NCBI GenBank assembly: GCA_027623555.1
Contig: JAQBSZ010000001.1
Span: 228,061 to 292,060 of the forward strand
Origin: Pseudomonadota bacterium
Lineage (GTDB): Bacteria; Pseudomonadota; Gammaproteobacteria; Pseudomonadales; Pseudohongiellaceae
DNA: 64,000 nt
Direction of reading: 5' to 3'
The stretch's first letter is position 1. Each line of letters begins with the position of its first letter. The position numbers were made by a program, and so were the translations under genes. The notes below the pieces were generated by a model that was not told where the DNA came from, searched no databases, and worked only from the letters and a program-made list of their open reading frames with translations. Of this stretch, positions 43,836 to 53,802 are shown in pieces.

Positions 43836-46610
43836 ATGAAGTCTTCAGTTAGTTTTTCGCAAAGCGGTCAGTTATTAGCAGTATTGTTCTGTGTTTTTTC
43901 TACTGTTGCGGTGGGCCAGAACCGGGAGAGTCTGGAAATGATTGAAAAGTTGCAGAATCTGCAATTCGATCAACTGGGCAACCCGCAGATCAAGTCCGAT
44001 GCGATTCCACCGGTGCTCAGCACTTCTGACAACCCCCATCGCATGTTGATCATCCCTGTGCAGTATTCCGACCGGCGCTTCGATCGTTTTAGCGGGCGGG
44101 GTGCCGATGTGCGCAACGCCGAATATTTTCAGCAGCTGCTCTTTTCTGACAATCTGAGCAGCCCACGGGAAGAAACTCTAACGCACTACTATTATCACCA
44201 GTCAAAGGGTCGCTACTTTGTAACCGGTGAAGTAATGCCTGTGGTGACTGTCGCCAATCCGTCGGAGTACTACGGAGTGCCTATTCAGAATTCCGATGGT
44301 GCCTGGCGCAACGACATTCGCCCTGAGAATCTGGTAGAAGATGCTCTCATTGCCGCAGTGGCGCAGAATCCTGACTTTGCCTGGGATGAGTTCGATGGGT
44401 GGGATCCGCAGGATTATGACGGTGATGGCAACTACGCCGAGGCAGACGGCTATATCGATCACTTCGTCCTGATCTTTGCCGGTAAGGGGCAGGCATCTTG
44501 CCAGGGGCTTTTTAACCTTGGCCAGAAATTCACCTTCGATGCACCGTCTGACATCTACAACGAGCTGGAAGCGTCCGAGCAGGAGTGCGCGCAGCGCATC
44601 TGGCCGCACCGATTTTCACTGACCAAGAACAATGGCCGCGGACCCGAGGTAGAAGGCTTTGTTAACCGGCGCGGCGGCATTCCTCTGCGGGAGGGCCTGT
44701 GGGTTTACGATTACAACATGCAGTCGGAATACACAAACGTGTCCACGTTCATCCATGAATTTGGTCACTCGCTCGGCCTGCCGGATATCTATGCGGCCCA
44801 AACCAATAATTCTACCGCCTCCTGGGAAGCCATGAGCGGCACCGCCAGTCCGCTGCCACAGGAATTGAGTTCCTGGTCGCGGTTGATGCTTGGCTGGATG
44901 CAGCCCTGTGTAATCAAGCCCCGTATTGCCGGTGGCAGCAAGGTGCTGTCGGTGTACCTGAAGACCATGAATGCCTGGCAGGAAGGGCAAACGAACCAGT
45001 CCGGCATCTGCGACAGTGCCATGGTGATATTGCCTCCGAAGATTCGCGAGTTGCGCATGGCAACGATGCACGACAGCAATGGCCGGCAGGCCGCCTATAC
45101 CGGCCAGGGCAATGATTTGAATCACTACCTGTCACGCCGATTTGACCTGAGGAATGTCGATTCTGAAGAGTTGCTGCTGGAGTTCGATGCCTGGTTTCGA
45201 ATCGAAGCGGACTGGGACTACCTCTATATAGAAGCCTCCACCGACGGGGAGAATTATCAACGCCTGCTGCCACTGGATAAGGATGTCCCGAGTGACACCA
45301 GCAGCATCATGCCCTCCCGCCGTGGTCATGACGGCCTGGGTACGGTGCCTGGCTTTACCGGTCGCAGCGGCGACCGCGACGGCGACGGTCGGGTGGAGAC
45401 CGCCGTTGGCTGCGATGTCAACCAAACCCGCGCGCTTGCCGAAGACCGTATCGGTGAGACCGCTGTGGATCCCTGTGAGGTCCCCGAATGGATCCATGCC
45501 AAATTTGATTTAAGTGACTATCAAGACCAAAACGTAGAGATTCGTTTTCACTACTTTGCCGACATGGCGGCTGTGGAAGATGGCGCCATGATAGACAACA
45601 TCGAAGTTAGAGCACTTGGTTTTCGTGATGATTTCGAAAACCCGGAGTTTCAGGGTTGGCGTGTAGAAGGCTTCTCACTCAGTGGAGGAACACACGATAT
45701 TGCAGTGCCGCATTTCTACCTGCTGGAGTATCGGGATCCCTACGAGAAATTCACAGGCGCCTACAACTATGACAATAGCCTCGACGAACCCGGGTTCACG
45801 TTTTATCGAGATCCAGCAACCAATGCAATGCAAGCCGTGGATTTTCAGTACCGACCCGGTGTGCTCATGTGGTATTACAACGGCTCCTACCTGTGGAGCC
45901 AGAACGAGCCAGCCCAGTTTGGTCCCGGCAACGGTTTTCTGCTGTTAGTGGATTCCACACCACAGGAATACGACCTGCCCCCGGTTCCTGGCAATTACTA
46001 CATGAATGATGAGGGCTGGCGATTCTATGAATTCAATGACGATGCCCAGGCTACCCTGCGGCAGGGATTTCTCGATGTCATGTGTTTCCAACGGCGCCGC
46101 GATTATTATCCCATCGATATCAACGATGCTGACAAGGCGACCTGTGGCACGGATACAGTTCCCGGCGAGGCGCTAAGCTTTGAGGGAAAACAGTTGATAT
46201 ATGGTTATACACTGAGTAACGAGTTTCTGCCTGGTGCCGATCGTGAGCCATATAAGTCCATGAGCACACTCTATGACTACCGTATCGGGCGTGATGGCAT
46301 CAGTTTTCGACTCTATGATCGGGTGTTGCGTAATGCCCACTCGGCGGATGCTCCCTTCGCCCTGGAAGATTTCGCCAATGGTCTGCAGTTCTACAAGATC
46401 GAAGATGGCGCCCTGGTAAAAGACGATGGACGCGATTTCACGGCGGTTAGTAGATTCAGCGATAGCAATCCTTCCGATTATCTGAATCCCCATTTGCAAT
46501 TTGGTAGTGCCAACATCCCCAACGCAGGTCTGAACTTTCAACTAGCCGAGCCTGGGACTGATGCGCCTGATCAGGCCAAGGTAAAGGTGTATTTCAGTTG
46601 GGACCGTTAA
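43836..46610 (+). CDS. Secreted M6-family metalloprotease (immune inhibitor A-like)
   Basis: 924 residues. A signal peptide of about 27 residues ends VAVGQ. The peptidase domain spans about 60-440; zinc site HEFGHSLGLPD at residues 307-317, preceded by YADFVLIFAGKGQ-like strand YIDHFVLIFAGKGQ, and a Met-turn candidate in WEAMSGTASP. The long C-terminal part (about 440-924) is beta-rich with jelly-roll features (DYLYIEASTDGENYQRLLPL, FDLSDYQDQNVEIRFHYFAD) as in the InhA-type accessory domains. It would degrade extracellular proteins. Acidic DxDGDG loops (DPQDYDGDGNYAEADGY, SGDRDGDGR) suggest calcium binding. Confidence 0.88.
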   Translation: MKSSVSFSQSGQLLAVLFCVFSTVAVGQNRESLEMIEKLQNLQFDQLGNPQIKSDAIPPVLSTSDNPHRMLIIPVQYSDRRFDRFSGRGADVRNAEYFQQLLFSDNLSSPREETLTHYYYHQSKGRYFVTGEVMPVVTVANPSEYYGVPIQNSDGAWRNDIRPENLVEDALIAAVAQNPDFAWDEFDGWDPQDYDGDGNYAEADGYIDHFVLIFAGKGQASCQGLFNLGQKFTFDAPSDIYNELEASEQECAQRIWPHRFSLTKNNGRGPEVEGFVNRRGGIPLREGLWVYDYNMQSEYTNVSTFIHEFGHSLGLPDIYAAQTNNSTASWEAMSGTASPLPQELSSWSRLMLGWMQPCVIKPRIAGGSKVLSVYLKTMNAWQEGQTNQSGICDSAMVILPPKIRELRMATMHDSNGRQAAYTGQGNDLNHYLSRRFDLRNVDSEELLLEFDAWFRIEADWDYLYIEASTDGENYQRLLPLDKDVPSDTSSIMPSRRGHDGLGTVPGFTGRSGDRDGDGRVETAVGCDVNQTRALAEDRIGETAVDPCEVPEWIHAKFDLSDYQDQNVEIRFHYFADMAAVEDGAMIDNIEVRALGFRDDFENPEFQGWRVEGFSLSGGTHDIAVPHFYLLEYRDPYEKFTGAYNYDNSLDEPGFTFYRDPATNAMQAVDFQYRPGVLMWYYNGSYLWSQNEPAQFGPGNGFLLLVDSTPQEYDLPPVPGNYYMNDEGWRFYEFNDDAQATLRQGFLDVMCFQRRRDYYPIDINDADKATCGTDTVPGEALSFEGKQLIYGYTLSNEFLPGADREPYKSMSTLYDYRIGRDGISFRLYDRVLRNAHSADAPFALEDFANGLQFYKIEDGALVKDDGRDFTAVSRFSDSNPSDYLNPHLQFGSANIPNAGLNFQLAEPGTDAPDQAKVKVYFSWDR

Positions 46611-46633
46611 GCCACACATTAAATGTTATCCGC

Positions 46634-47434
46634 ATGCATAGACTCCCAAGCATTGTCCTGTTTTTATTGTTACACCAGATTATTCTGGCAGGGTCGAGTC
46701 TGCACGCGGCCACCATCGACGAAGCCACGGTGTTGGCGGCCATGGCTAAATCCGGGCGGCTTGCGGATGATATGCAGCGGGATGCCCGCAGCAGGCCTGA
46801 GGTTGTAATTCCTCTGTTAAACCTGGAACCGGGCAGCACAGTGGTGGACATCTTCGGCAGCGGTGGTTACTACAGTGAATTGCTTGCCAGCGTAGTGGGA
46901 GACAGTGGTGAAGCCATACTCCACAACAACCCGGGCTTCGAGGCCTGGGGTATCAATGGGCTCACCGATCGCTTCGACGGTCGAGACCCGGGCAACATAA
47001 CTCGCCACACTCGCAGCGGTATAAACCTTGATTTAGGCCAGGAGACCTTAGACGGGGCATTGATCGTCATGGCGTTTCACGACTTATATGTCGTGCCTAC
47101 TCGCTACGATGGTGAGAAATATGTGCCGGTAGGAAATCCAGCGAACGTGGGCTATTTTCTCGAGCAGGTCTACCAGGCATTAAAACCCGGGGGCCGCTTT
47201 GTCGTTGTCGATCATGATGGTGATCCCGCAGCAGATAACTTTACCGTGTCAGAACTGCACCGCATTCTTGAGTCATTCGCAAAACAGGAAATCGAGGCGA
47301 GAGGATTTCGTTATGTCACTAAATCAGAAGCCTTGAGGAAGGCGTCAGATGATCGCACCCGCATCGTATTCGATGAAGACATTCAGGGCAGAACCGATCG
47401 CTTTGTACTGGTCTTCGAGAAACCTGGTAATTAA
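46634..47434 (+). CDS. Exported SAM-dependent methyltransferase-like protein
   Basis: 266 residues from the ATG at 46634; the frame extends to a GTG at 46598 inside the protease gene. The N-terminus is a clear signal peptide (MHRLPSIVLFLLLHQIILAG, ending LHA). The mature part has a class I methyltransferase fold: motif I VVDIFGSGGYYSELLASVVG, a DGALIVMAFHDLY block and LKPGGRFVVVDHDG. Export of a SAM-binding fold is odd, since SAM is cytosolic; similar exported proteins are known in environmental bacteria but without function. It might bind another ligand. It follows the protease and is two bases from the next ATG. Confidence 0.82.
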   Translation: MHRLPSIVLFLLLHQIILAGSSLHAATIDEATVLAAMAKSGRLADDMQRDARSRPEVVIPLLNLEPGSTVVDIFGSGGYYSELLASVVGDSGEAILHNNPGFEAWGINGLTDRFDGRDPGNITRHTRSGINLDLGQETLDGALIVMAFHDLYVVPTRYDGEKYVPVGNPANVGYFLEQVYQALKPGGRFVVVDHDGDPAADNFTVSELHRILESFAKQEIEARGFRYVTKSEALRKASDDRTRIVFDEDIQGRTDRFVLVFEKPGN

Positions 47435-47436
47435 AA

Positions 47437-48516
47437 ATGACTAAAATACCTTTCCCACTCTTCGTGATCGCGCTGCTCGCCTCTTCCTGCACAGCAGTTA
47501 ACGCACAGGAGATACCTCGGTTTGAGTTGGACCCATTCTGGCCACAGGTTCCGCTTGGTGACAACTGGCTGACCGGCGGCCTCGGTGGCATGTGCATCGA
47601 CAGTCGCGATCATGTCTACCTGCTGAATCGCCAGAATGTAGTTGCTGATGACCTGGATGGCGCACGGCTGGCACCGCCGGTAATTGAACTCGACTCGTCC
47701 GGAAGCGTTGTGCGAGGCTGGGGTGATCCGGAATTAGTGGGCGGGCGTTTGCACGATTGCCACGTAGACTCCGATCAGAACGTCTGGATTGTCGACGCCG
47801 CTACCGGTCATGTACAGAAGTATTCGCCTGACGGCAGTGAGCTCCTGCTGCAGATCGGATTAACTGGGGCATTTGACTCCTCGGATGGAAGCCGCCAGGG
47901 CCGCGCTCTCAATTCAAACCGCTCCCGGTTTTTTCTGCCTGCTGCTATCGACATCGATAAGGGCAACGCAGACATCTATATCGCCGATGGTGAACTTCCC
48001 GGCGGTAATACCCGCATCGCCGTACTCAACACCGATGGCGAATTCCTGCGCCAGTGGTCATTGCATCGTGCTGCAGATGAAGATGGCCTGATCGAATTGC
48101 CTCACTGTATTCGCCTGTCTAATGATGGTCTGGTATATGTCTGTGACCGCCGCGCCGATCGCATCCAGGTGTTTGATCGGCAGGGTGCCCACTTGAAGAA
48201 CCTTGATGTCGGCTTCTCGCCCCTGAGTTCAGCGGCGAATCGCGCCAGCGGAACCCGTGGCACGGCCGTGGTACTGGGGTTCTCCCCGGACCAGGAACAA
48301 CGCTATCTGTACGTGATTAACCAGAATAGCGTGATGGTGGACGTGCTGGACCGGGAGACAGGTGCCAAGCTGTCCAGCTTCGGCGGCGGGCCCGGCCGCT
48401 ATCCCGGCCAGTTCGAATTGCCCCATGGTATCGGCGTGGATTCTGCCGGGAATGTCTATATCGCCGAGCAGGAAGGGCGGCGAATTCAGAAGTTCACCTA
48501 CTTGGGGACGGATTAG
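47437..48516 (+). CDS. Exported NHL-repeat beta-propeller protein (copy 2)
   Basis: 359 residues, starting two bases after the methyltransferase stop codon, so probably translated by coupling. A signal peptide of about 23 residues ends VNAQ. The mature start RFELDPFWPQVPLGDNWLTG matches copy 1 at 8716-9909 (FEVDPFWPQPLPNKWILG), as do DSRDHVYLLNRQ, LVYVCDRRADRIQVFDRQG and VYIAEQEGRRIQKFTYLG. About 40 residues shorter than copy 1. Function unknown. Confidence 0.83.
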   Translation: MTKIPFPLFVIALLASSCTAVNAQEIPRFELDPFWPQVPLGDNWLTGGLGGMCIDSRDHVYLLNRQNVVADDLDGARLAPPVIELDSSGSVVRGWGDPELVGGRLHDCHVDSDQNVWIVDAATGHVQKYSPDGSELLLQIGLTGAFDSSDGSRQGRALNSNRSRFFLPAAIDIDKGNADIYIADGELPGGNTRIAVLNTDGEFLRQWSLHRAADEDGLIELPHCIRLSNDGLVYVCDRRADRIQVFDRQGAHLKNLDVGFSPLSSAANRASGTRGTAVVLGFSPDQEQRYLYVINQNSVMVDVLDRETGAKLSSFGGGPGRYPGQFELPHGIGVDSAGNVYIAEQEGRRIQKFTYLGTD

Positions 48517-48541
48517 ACTCCACACTATTCAGAGCCTGATA

Positions 48542-48706
48542 CTATTTTGGTTTAGCCAGCTTCTGCTTGCGTGTTTCGCGGTCTTCATGGATGTCTTTCG
48601 ACCTGGAGCGCTTGCTATCCTGTTTTTCGTGTTTAATCGCAGGATCGTGTTGGTTGGCACGCTTTTTATGGGGTTGCTCGGACGATCGTTTCACTTTGTC
48701 ACTCGT
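48542..48706 (-). CDS. Putative small basic protein with non-canonical ACG start
   Basis: 54 codons, very hydrophilic and rich in Lys, Arg, Asp and Glu (SDKVKRSSEQPHKKRANQ at the start, DRETRKQKLAKPK at the end). The frame is bounded upstream by a stop (TAA) and has no ATG. However AAGGAGAATCCC stands six bases before an ACG codon at 48706, and the identical string AAGGAGAATCCC precedes the ATG of the cupin gene at 58410. The only other start would be GTG at 48694. Either ACG initiates, or an ATG has mutated. The region 48517-48895 has no other gene. Confidence 0.45.
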   Translation of the reverse strand, partial: TSDKVKRSSEQPHKKRANQHDPAIKHEKQDSKRSRSKDIHEDRETRKQKLAKPK

Positions 48707-48895
48707 GGGATTCTCCTTGTAACTTTAGTGCAATAAATGGAGTCACAGTTATTCTTCCTCGCCATTCTGTTGACTGCTATGCTGGAAATGAACGAGCAGT
48801 TAATTAGGGTAGATCTATTTTAGTCGTACACCCGTTAGTTTCTATACTATGCACGCAATAGCAAAGATTTCCCTATTCTATGAATTACCTGATCT

Positions 48896-49720
48896 GTGAA
48901 TAATCTGACGGTAGATGCTGAATCAGCGATCAGGCTGGGAATATTTCTGGCTGTGTTCCTGTTGTTAGCGGTCGCTGAGATTCTCTGGCCCCGCCGTCGA
49001 CCACTTCCCGGGAAGCTCAGGCGCTGGTTCACCAATATCGCGCTTAGCGCATTCAACACCCTGGTGGTGAGGTTATTTATTCCATTGGCGGGCGTCGCAT
49101 CCGCACTATTCGCGCAGGATCAGGGTTGGGGACTCTTCAATTTGCTGGCGCTACCCGGCTGGCTGGAAATTGCCCTTTTTGTCCTGCTATTCGATGTGAC
49201 TATTTACTGGCAACATCGGCTCTATCACGTAGTGCCCCTGTTGTGGCGTTTGCATCGCACTCACCATACCGATGTGGATTACGATCTCACCACCGGCAAT
49301 CGTTTTCACCCACTCTCTATTCTACTTTCCAGTCTCATCAAGCTGGCTCTGGTATTTATACTCGGTGCGGCAGTCCTGGCAATCCTGATTTCAGAGTTAC
49401 TGCTCAACATTACCTCTATGTTCAATCATAGCAACCTGAGGCTGCCTCTGGCGCTGGACAATGGATTACGCAAGATAGTAGTCACACCCGACATGCACCG
49501 TATCCATCACTCCGTAGACCCCCGTGAGCACAACAAGAACTTCGGTTTCAATTTCTCCTGGTGGGATCGACTGTTTGGTTCTTACCTGCAATTCCCGCAA
49601 CAAGCTCATGCAACCATGCCTATCGGTATCACGGGTTTTCAGGGGCCGGGCTCAAGCCAGTTGGGGTCGCTACTGATCCAGCCGTTTACCAGAGGAAATG
49701 AGCCGGACAGCGTGCAGTGA
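48896..49720 (+). CDS. Sterol desaturase / fatty acid hydroxylase family membrane protein
   Basis: 274 residues, starting with GTG at 48896; the ribosome binding site is weak. Four to five membrane helices (about 10-28, 45-68, 78-102, 140-165). The di-iron histidine clusters of PF04116 are complete: HRLYH (HX3H), HRTHH (HX2HH) and HRIHHSVDPREHNKNFG (HX2HH). Members hydroxylate or desaturate lipids or carotenoids at the membrane. Substrate cannot be told from sequence; neighbours give no hint. Confidence 0.88.
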   Translation: MNNLTVDAESAIRLGIFLAVFLLLAVAEILWPRRRPLPGKLRRWFTNIALSAFNTLVVRLFIPLAGVASALFAQDQGWGLFNLLALPGWLEIALFVLLFDVTIYWQHRLYHVVPLLWRLHRTHHTDVDYDLTTGNRFHPLSILLSSLIKLALVFILGAAVLAILISELLLNITSMFNHSNLRLPLALDNGLRKIVVTPDMHRIHHSVDPREHNKNFGFNFSWWDRLFGSYLQFPQQAHATMPIGITGFQGPGSSQLGSLLIQPFTRGNEPDSVQ

Positions 49721-49925
49721 GAAAATCCCTGCCCCTCAAGCAGAGGCTTCTTAGGCTTTAGCCAAGTCCTCTCGGAATCACATAAACCAACCGCCATTTG
49801 AATCGTTTATTGTGGGTAGAATTCATGATTTGTGAACTGATTCCAACAAAATCGTGTCTATTACTATGGAGTCGGGAAAACGGCTGCGTTAACGTAAGTG
49901 CTGTATTGCTTAAATCTAAAAAATT

Positions 49926-52319
49926 ATGAGTCTGAAATCGTCGCGATCGAATAGTCTTCTCATCACGGGTGGTCTCCTGCTGTCGCTCACCTTGCAGGCG
50001 CAGGAAGATCCCGCCCCGGGTAGTGGCGTGTTGCAATTGGAGACTTCTACCCAGCATAAATTCACCTCCGCCTTTCTCGATAATGATCACTACACCGCTC
50101 GCTTCAATCTAAGCGTCGATCCTGCTGACATCGGTAAACAAGCGGAGTTGTTTCTCGCCGCAGTGCATCAAGGCAACTGGTATCTTCGCACGGGCAATGG
50201 ATGGGATAACTGGGACGCTACGCTTGATTCGCTCAGCCCATTCCAATCAGTTCAATTGCAGAATGAGACGACATTCGATCTGTTCCAGGAACTGGAATTG
50301 CTGCCTGGAGATTATCAGGCGTATGCCGCTTATCAGGTGCAGGGTGAGGAATTGGTGGTGTCTTCCACTGTCATGGAGTTTGCAGTGCAATCCGCAGAGA
50401 AAGACGCCCTGCACCGATTCACTTCCGCTGCAGCGATGGAGACTTACCTGAAGGAGGGCATGCAATTCAGCTCTTCTGATCAGATATTCCTGCGTGCCCT
50501 GGAATCAGTTGCAGCCGCAAGCACGGATAGCGGCGCGGGATCGTCACCGTCCCAGGTATCGGTCACCAACGTACAGGAAGCCGGTGTGGACGAGGCTGAC
50601 ATCATCAAGTCCGATGGTGAAATTCTTTATGTGTTGCGCAACTGTGGCACTGAAAACTGCATCGCCACGTTTGCATTGGACGCGACCCAGGCAACAGCGG
50701 AAGAAATCGGCGTGTATCAACCCGAGTCTTCCCAAGATGAAGTGTTTGTGACAGCCGAGAGCATGTATCTAGTGAATGAAGGCGGCCAAGGCCAAGACAG
50801 GCTCATAACCCTGTCGGGGCAGAATGTGTTTCTCGCCTGGTTCGATGTCTGGAGTTGGGGCAGCAACAAGATCGAACTGGAATTCCTGAATGCTGCCGAT
50901 CCCGCCAACCTGTCGATCGAAGAACGCGTAACAATCGACGGCGAGCTGATCTCGAGTCGGCGTATTGGTAACACCCTTTATCTCGTGTCTCGTTATACAC
51001 CCTTCATTGCTGGCTACAGTCCCTATGCCATTGACAGTGCGACCCGGCAGGCGAACGATGAGCTGCTGGCAAACACCACGCTTGCCGACCTGACTCCCAA
51101 GCTAACTCTACTGGATCAGCAGTCGCTGGACCTGGTCACTCACGACCAGTGTTATCTCGCAACCGGTACCGTGGATGCATCCAGGAATCCTTCGCTGATC
51201 ACGGTCACCAGCATACCGATTAATAATCCATCGGCGTTCGATAGCACGTGCTTTGTCGGGGATTCTGAAACGGTGTACATGACGCCCCGGTCGTTGTATC
51301 TGGCTACTACCCAATATGAGTACAGCGTATTTTCAAGAAATGCACTGTTCTACAACCCCGAACACAAGACTGCTGTTCACAAGTTCGCCTTGGTCGATGG
51401 CGGTATAGACTATCGTGGATCAGGCGAAGTAGATGGACACCTGGGTTGGAGTGAGGACAAACGCTCATTCAGAATGGGAGAGAACGGTGATGAGGGCGCG
51501 TACCTCAATGTGGTGACATCAATCGGCGATACCTGGAATGACACTTCCAGTACCCGTCTGACCGTGCTGAAAGAAATTGCAGGTAACTTGCAGATAGTCG
51601 ACTTCATTGATGGCATCGGCAAACCCGGGGAACAACTCTATGCTGCCAGATTCTTCGGCGACCGTGCCTATCTGGTGACCTTTCGAATAATAGATCCACT
51701 CTACGTGGTGGACTTGTCCGAGCAGGAAAATCCGCGAGTCGCCGGTGAGCTGGAAATCGATGGATATTCCGATTATCTTCAGCCTATTGGCGAAAATCTA
51801 TTGCTGGGAATTGGCAAGGATGCTGTCCCCGATGACGGCTCTACCGATTTCGGTTTTGCGCGCGGCGCCTGGTACCAGGGCGTTAAACTTTCCTTATTTG
51901 ATGTAAACGACATCTCGTCCCCGATTGAGATCAATTCGCTAATCTACGGGAAGCGTGGCTCCGACTCGGAAGTCCTTTACGATCACCATGCTATCTCGTT
52001 CTTGCCGGCGAGCGATTCAAATCCGGCTCGTTTCGCCATCCCTATTCAAATCCATGAGAGCGAACCTGACTTCCCCTGGTTCGACCCGACCGAACCCAAT
52101 GCCTGGTATGCCTTTACCAGCAAGGGTCTCTATTCCTTTGCAGCGGACCAAACTGGCTTGAGTCAGGCAGGTTATATCGAAGCCGATTCTACCAGCGGTA
52201 TTGAGTCCTTCAGTATCTGGGGTAATTTCGGTGATCGCTCGGTGCTGGTTGATGATACCGTGTTCTATGTGCACCAGGGCGAGGTAAAGAGTTCGCCTTG
52301 GGGGACTGAACAGCAATAA
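49926..52319 (+). CDS. Secreted beta-propeller domain protein (PF09826 type)
   Basis: 797 residues. A signal peptide of about 24 residues ends LQAQ. An N-terminal region (about 25-150) is beta-rich and separate. The PF09826 domain begins at VTNVQEAGVDEADIIKSDGE, its most conserved signature, and continues through SRRIGNTLYLVSRY, YLATTQYEYS and GDRAYLVTFRIIDPLYVVDL to the C-terminus. The family is found in surface or periplasmic proteins of bacteria and archaea; its function is not established. Single gene with long flanking intergenic regions. Confidence 0.85.
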   Translation: MSLKSSRSNSLLITGGLLLSLTLQAQEDPAPGSGVLQLETSTQHKFTSAFLDNDHYTARFNLSVDPADIGKQAELFLAAVHQGNWYLRTGNGWDNWDATLDSLSPFQSVQLQNETTFDLFQELELLPGDYQAYAAYQVQGEELVVSSTVMEFAVQSAEKDALHRFTSAAAMETYLKEGMQFSSSDQIFLRALESVAAASTDSGAGSSPSQVSVTNVQEAGVDEADIIKSDGEILYVLRNCGTENCIATFALDATQATAEEIGVYQPESSQDEVFVTAESMYLVNEGGQGQDRLITLSGQNVFLAWFDVWSWGSNKIELEFLNAADPANLSIEERVTIDGELISSRRIGNTLYLVSRYTPFIAGYSPYAIDSATRQANDELLANTTLADLTPKLTLLDQQSLDLVTHDQCYLATGTVDASRNPSLITVTSIPINNPSAFDSTCFVGDSETVYMTPRSLYLATTQYEYSVFSRNALFYNPEHKTAVHKFALVDGGIDYRGSGEVDGHLGWSEDKRSFRMGENGDEGAYLNVVTSIGDTWNDTSSTRLTVLKEIAGNLQIVDFIDGIGKPGEQLYAARFFGDRAYLVTFRIIDPLYVVDLSEQENPRVAGELEIDGYSDYLQPIGENLLLGIGKDAVPDDGSTDFGFARGAWYQGVKLSLFDVNDISSPIEINSLIYGKRGSDSEVLYDHHAISFLPASDSNPARFAIPIQIHESEPDFPWFDPTEPNAWYAFTSKGLYSFAADQTGLSQAGYIEADSTSGIESFSIWGNFGDRSVLVDDTVFYVHQGEVKSSPWGTEQQ

Positions 52320-52445
52320 TTTCTCTTTCCCCATCGATAGACGCAGTGCCTGTTCCATCTTTATTAGCTCACCGACAAATGCCCTGAATTTCACTAGCAC
52401 TTATCCCAGCTTTTAATCGCGGGGCGGCTATTTTGCCCATTTTCG

Positions 52446-52475
52446 TTGGAAATTGCCGGGTGCTGGCGTTATGAT
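52446..52475 (+). promoter_or_regulatory. Possible promoter for the Tat-exported PLP enzyme genes
   Basis: TTGGAA (52446-52451) and TATGAT (52470-52475) with an 18-base spacer, about 90 bases upstream of the ATG at 52566. A 7-bp hairpin AGGCTGC-CCA-GCAGCCT (52491-52507) follows in the leader. The pattern is suggestive only. Confidence 0.4.
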
Positions 52476-52565
52476 GCTGGAATCTCCAAAAGGCTGCCCA
52501 GCAGCCTATAACAAGAACACAAAGTCTTACTTAAGAGCCTGATCAGAGGGCCCAGGGAGTAAATC

Positions 52566-53714
52566 ATGAAAACAACTCGACGCGGATTTGTAGGAAGCAT
52601 CGCACTCGGCACGGCGGCCAGTGTCCTGGCAGGGACATCGCTTCTCAGCCAGAGTGCGCGGGCCCAAACCCGGGCCCATGAGAAGTCCGATAACTACGAT
52701 GACGGCATCATGCAGCTCAACCAGAATGAGAGTGCCCGTGGCCCTGGACCGAAAACCATCCAGGCGCTCCATTCCCACGTCAACAAACGGGTCGGGCGTG
52801 GCTATGCGCCGGACCACGTGGACGAGCTTGAGGAAGGCATCGCCAACTACTACAACATCAGTCGAGACTACGTTTTGTTAGCCACCGGCTCGACACCCCT
52901 GCTGCAAGGATCGGTCAGGGCCTTCTGTTCTGCCGACAGGAAATTTGTCACACCCATGCCGACCTATTCAACCAGTCTCAGCACTGCTCGCCAGATTGGT
53001 GCAGGAATAGAAGAGCAGAGTCTCGACAGTGCCATGGCCATCAATCTTGATGCATTGGCTGCATCGGCCCGGGGCGCGGGACTGCTTTACTTCTGTAATC
53101 CCAATAACCCCACTGGCACAGTGCATGGTCCCCAAGCCGTCGAACGCTTCGTGCGCCGTGTAATGCGCGAAGCCCCTGATACTGTGATTCATATCGATGA
53201 GGCCTACATCAACTATACCCAGCCTGGAAAGATGGAGACTGCATTACCTCTGGCGATGGAGTTTGAAAACGTCTTCATCACTCGTTCGTTCTCCAAGGCT
53301 CATGGGCTTGCGGGTCTGCGTATCGGCTATGCACTGGGGCAGCCACAGACTCTGGCCAAGATTCGCGGTGCCTGGGGCATGGGCGATGTCAACATGCTCG
53401 GCGCTATTGCGGCACTAACGGCGCTGGAAGATAAGGAACATATCGCGTGGGAAGCTCAGGAAAATGCCGAGATTCGCAGCATGGTCATCGGTGCTTTCCA
53501 CGAAATGGGATTCGAGGTAGGTGATTCCAACACGAATCACATCTTTGTCAACATCAGGCGTCCGGCAAAAGAATTCCGTGATGCCTGTTTGGAGCACAAG
53601 ATTCTGGTGGGCCGGGATTTTCCACCCATGGAGAAAACCCATTGCCGTATTTCACTCGGCAGCCGGGAAGAGATGGCCATAGCAGTTGAGGTATTTAGAA
53701 AAGTATTAGCTTGA
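52566..53714 (+). CDS. Tat-exported class I/II aminotransferase, histidinol-phosphate-aminotransferase-like
   Basis: 382 residues; GGGAGT lies six bases upstream of the ATG. The N-terminus TTRRGFVGSIALGTAASVLA is a twin-arginine signal, cleaved near SARAQ. The mature enzyme has a full fold-type I PLP core: LNQNESARGPGP, LLATGSTPLL, YFCNPNNPTGTVHGP, VIHIDEAYINY, and the PLP Lys in TRSFSKAHGLAGLRIGY. This is closest to histidinol-phosphate and threonine-phosphate type aminotransferases, which are normally cytosolic. Export via Tat would carry the folded, PLP-loaded enzyme to the periplasm. Followed after 88 bases by a second Tat-exported PLP enzyme. Confidence 0.88.
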   Translation: MKTTRRGFVGSIALGTAASVLAGTSLLSQSARAQTRAHEKSDNYDDGIMQLNQNESARGPGPKTIQALHSHVNKRVGRGYAPDHVDELEEGIANYYNISRDYVLLATGSTPLLQGSVRAFCSADRKFVTPMPTYSTSLSTARQIGAGIEEQSLDSAMAINLDALAASARGAGLLYFCNPNNPTGTVHGPQAVERFVRRVMREAPDTVIHIDEAYINYTQPGKMETALPLAMEFENVFITRSFSKAHGLAGLRIGYALGQPQTLAKIRGAWGMGDVNMLGAIAALTALEDKEHIAWEAQENAEIRSMVIGAFHEMGFEVGDSNTNHIFVNIRRPAKEFRDACLEHKILVGRDFPPMEKTHCRISLGSREEMAIAVEVFRKVLA

Positions 53715-53802
53715 GGTTCACAAATATAGCCACACCTGCTTGCCGCGATCAGATTCACTGCAAGTAGATAAATAGCTGGTTCAAATAAGAAGGGGAACAA
53801 CG

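Noticed and set aside
48362..48736. 124-codon plus-strand frame over the end of the NHL gene and beyond
   Set aside because: Begins inside the NHL gene, lacks a ribosome binding site, and is antisense to the small ORF with a perfect site.
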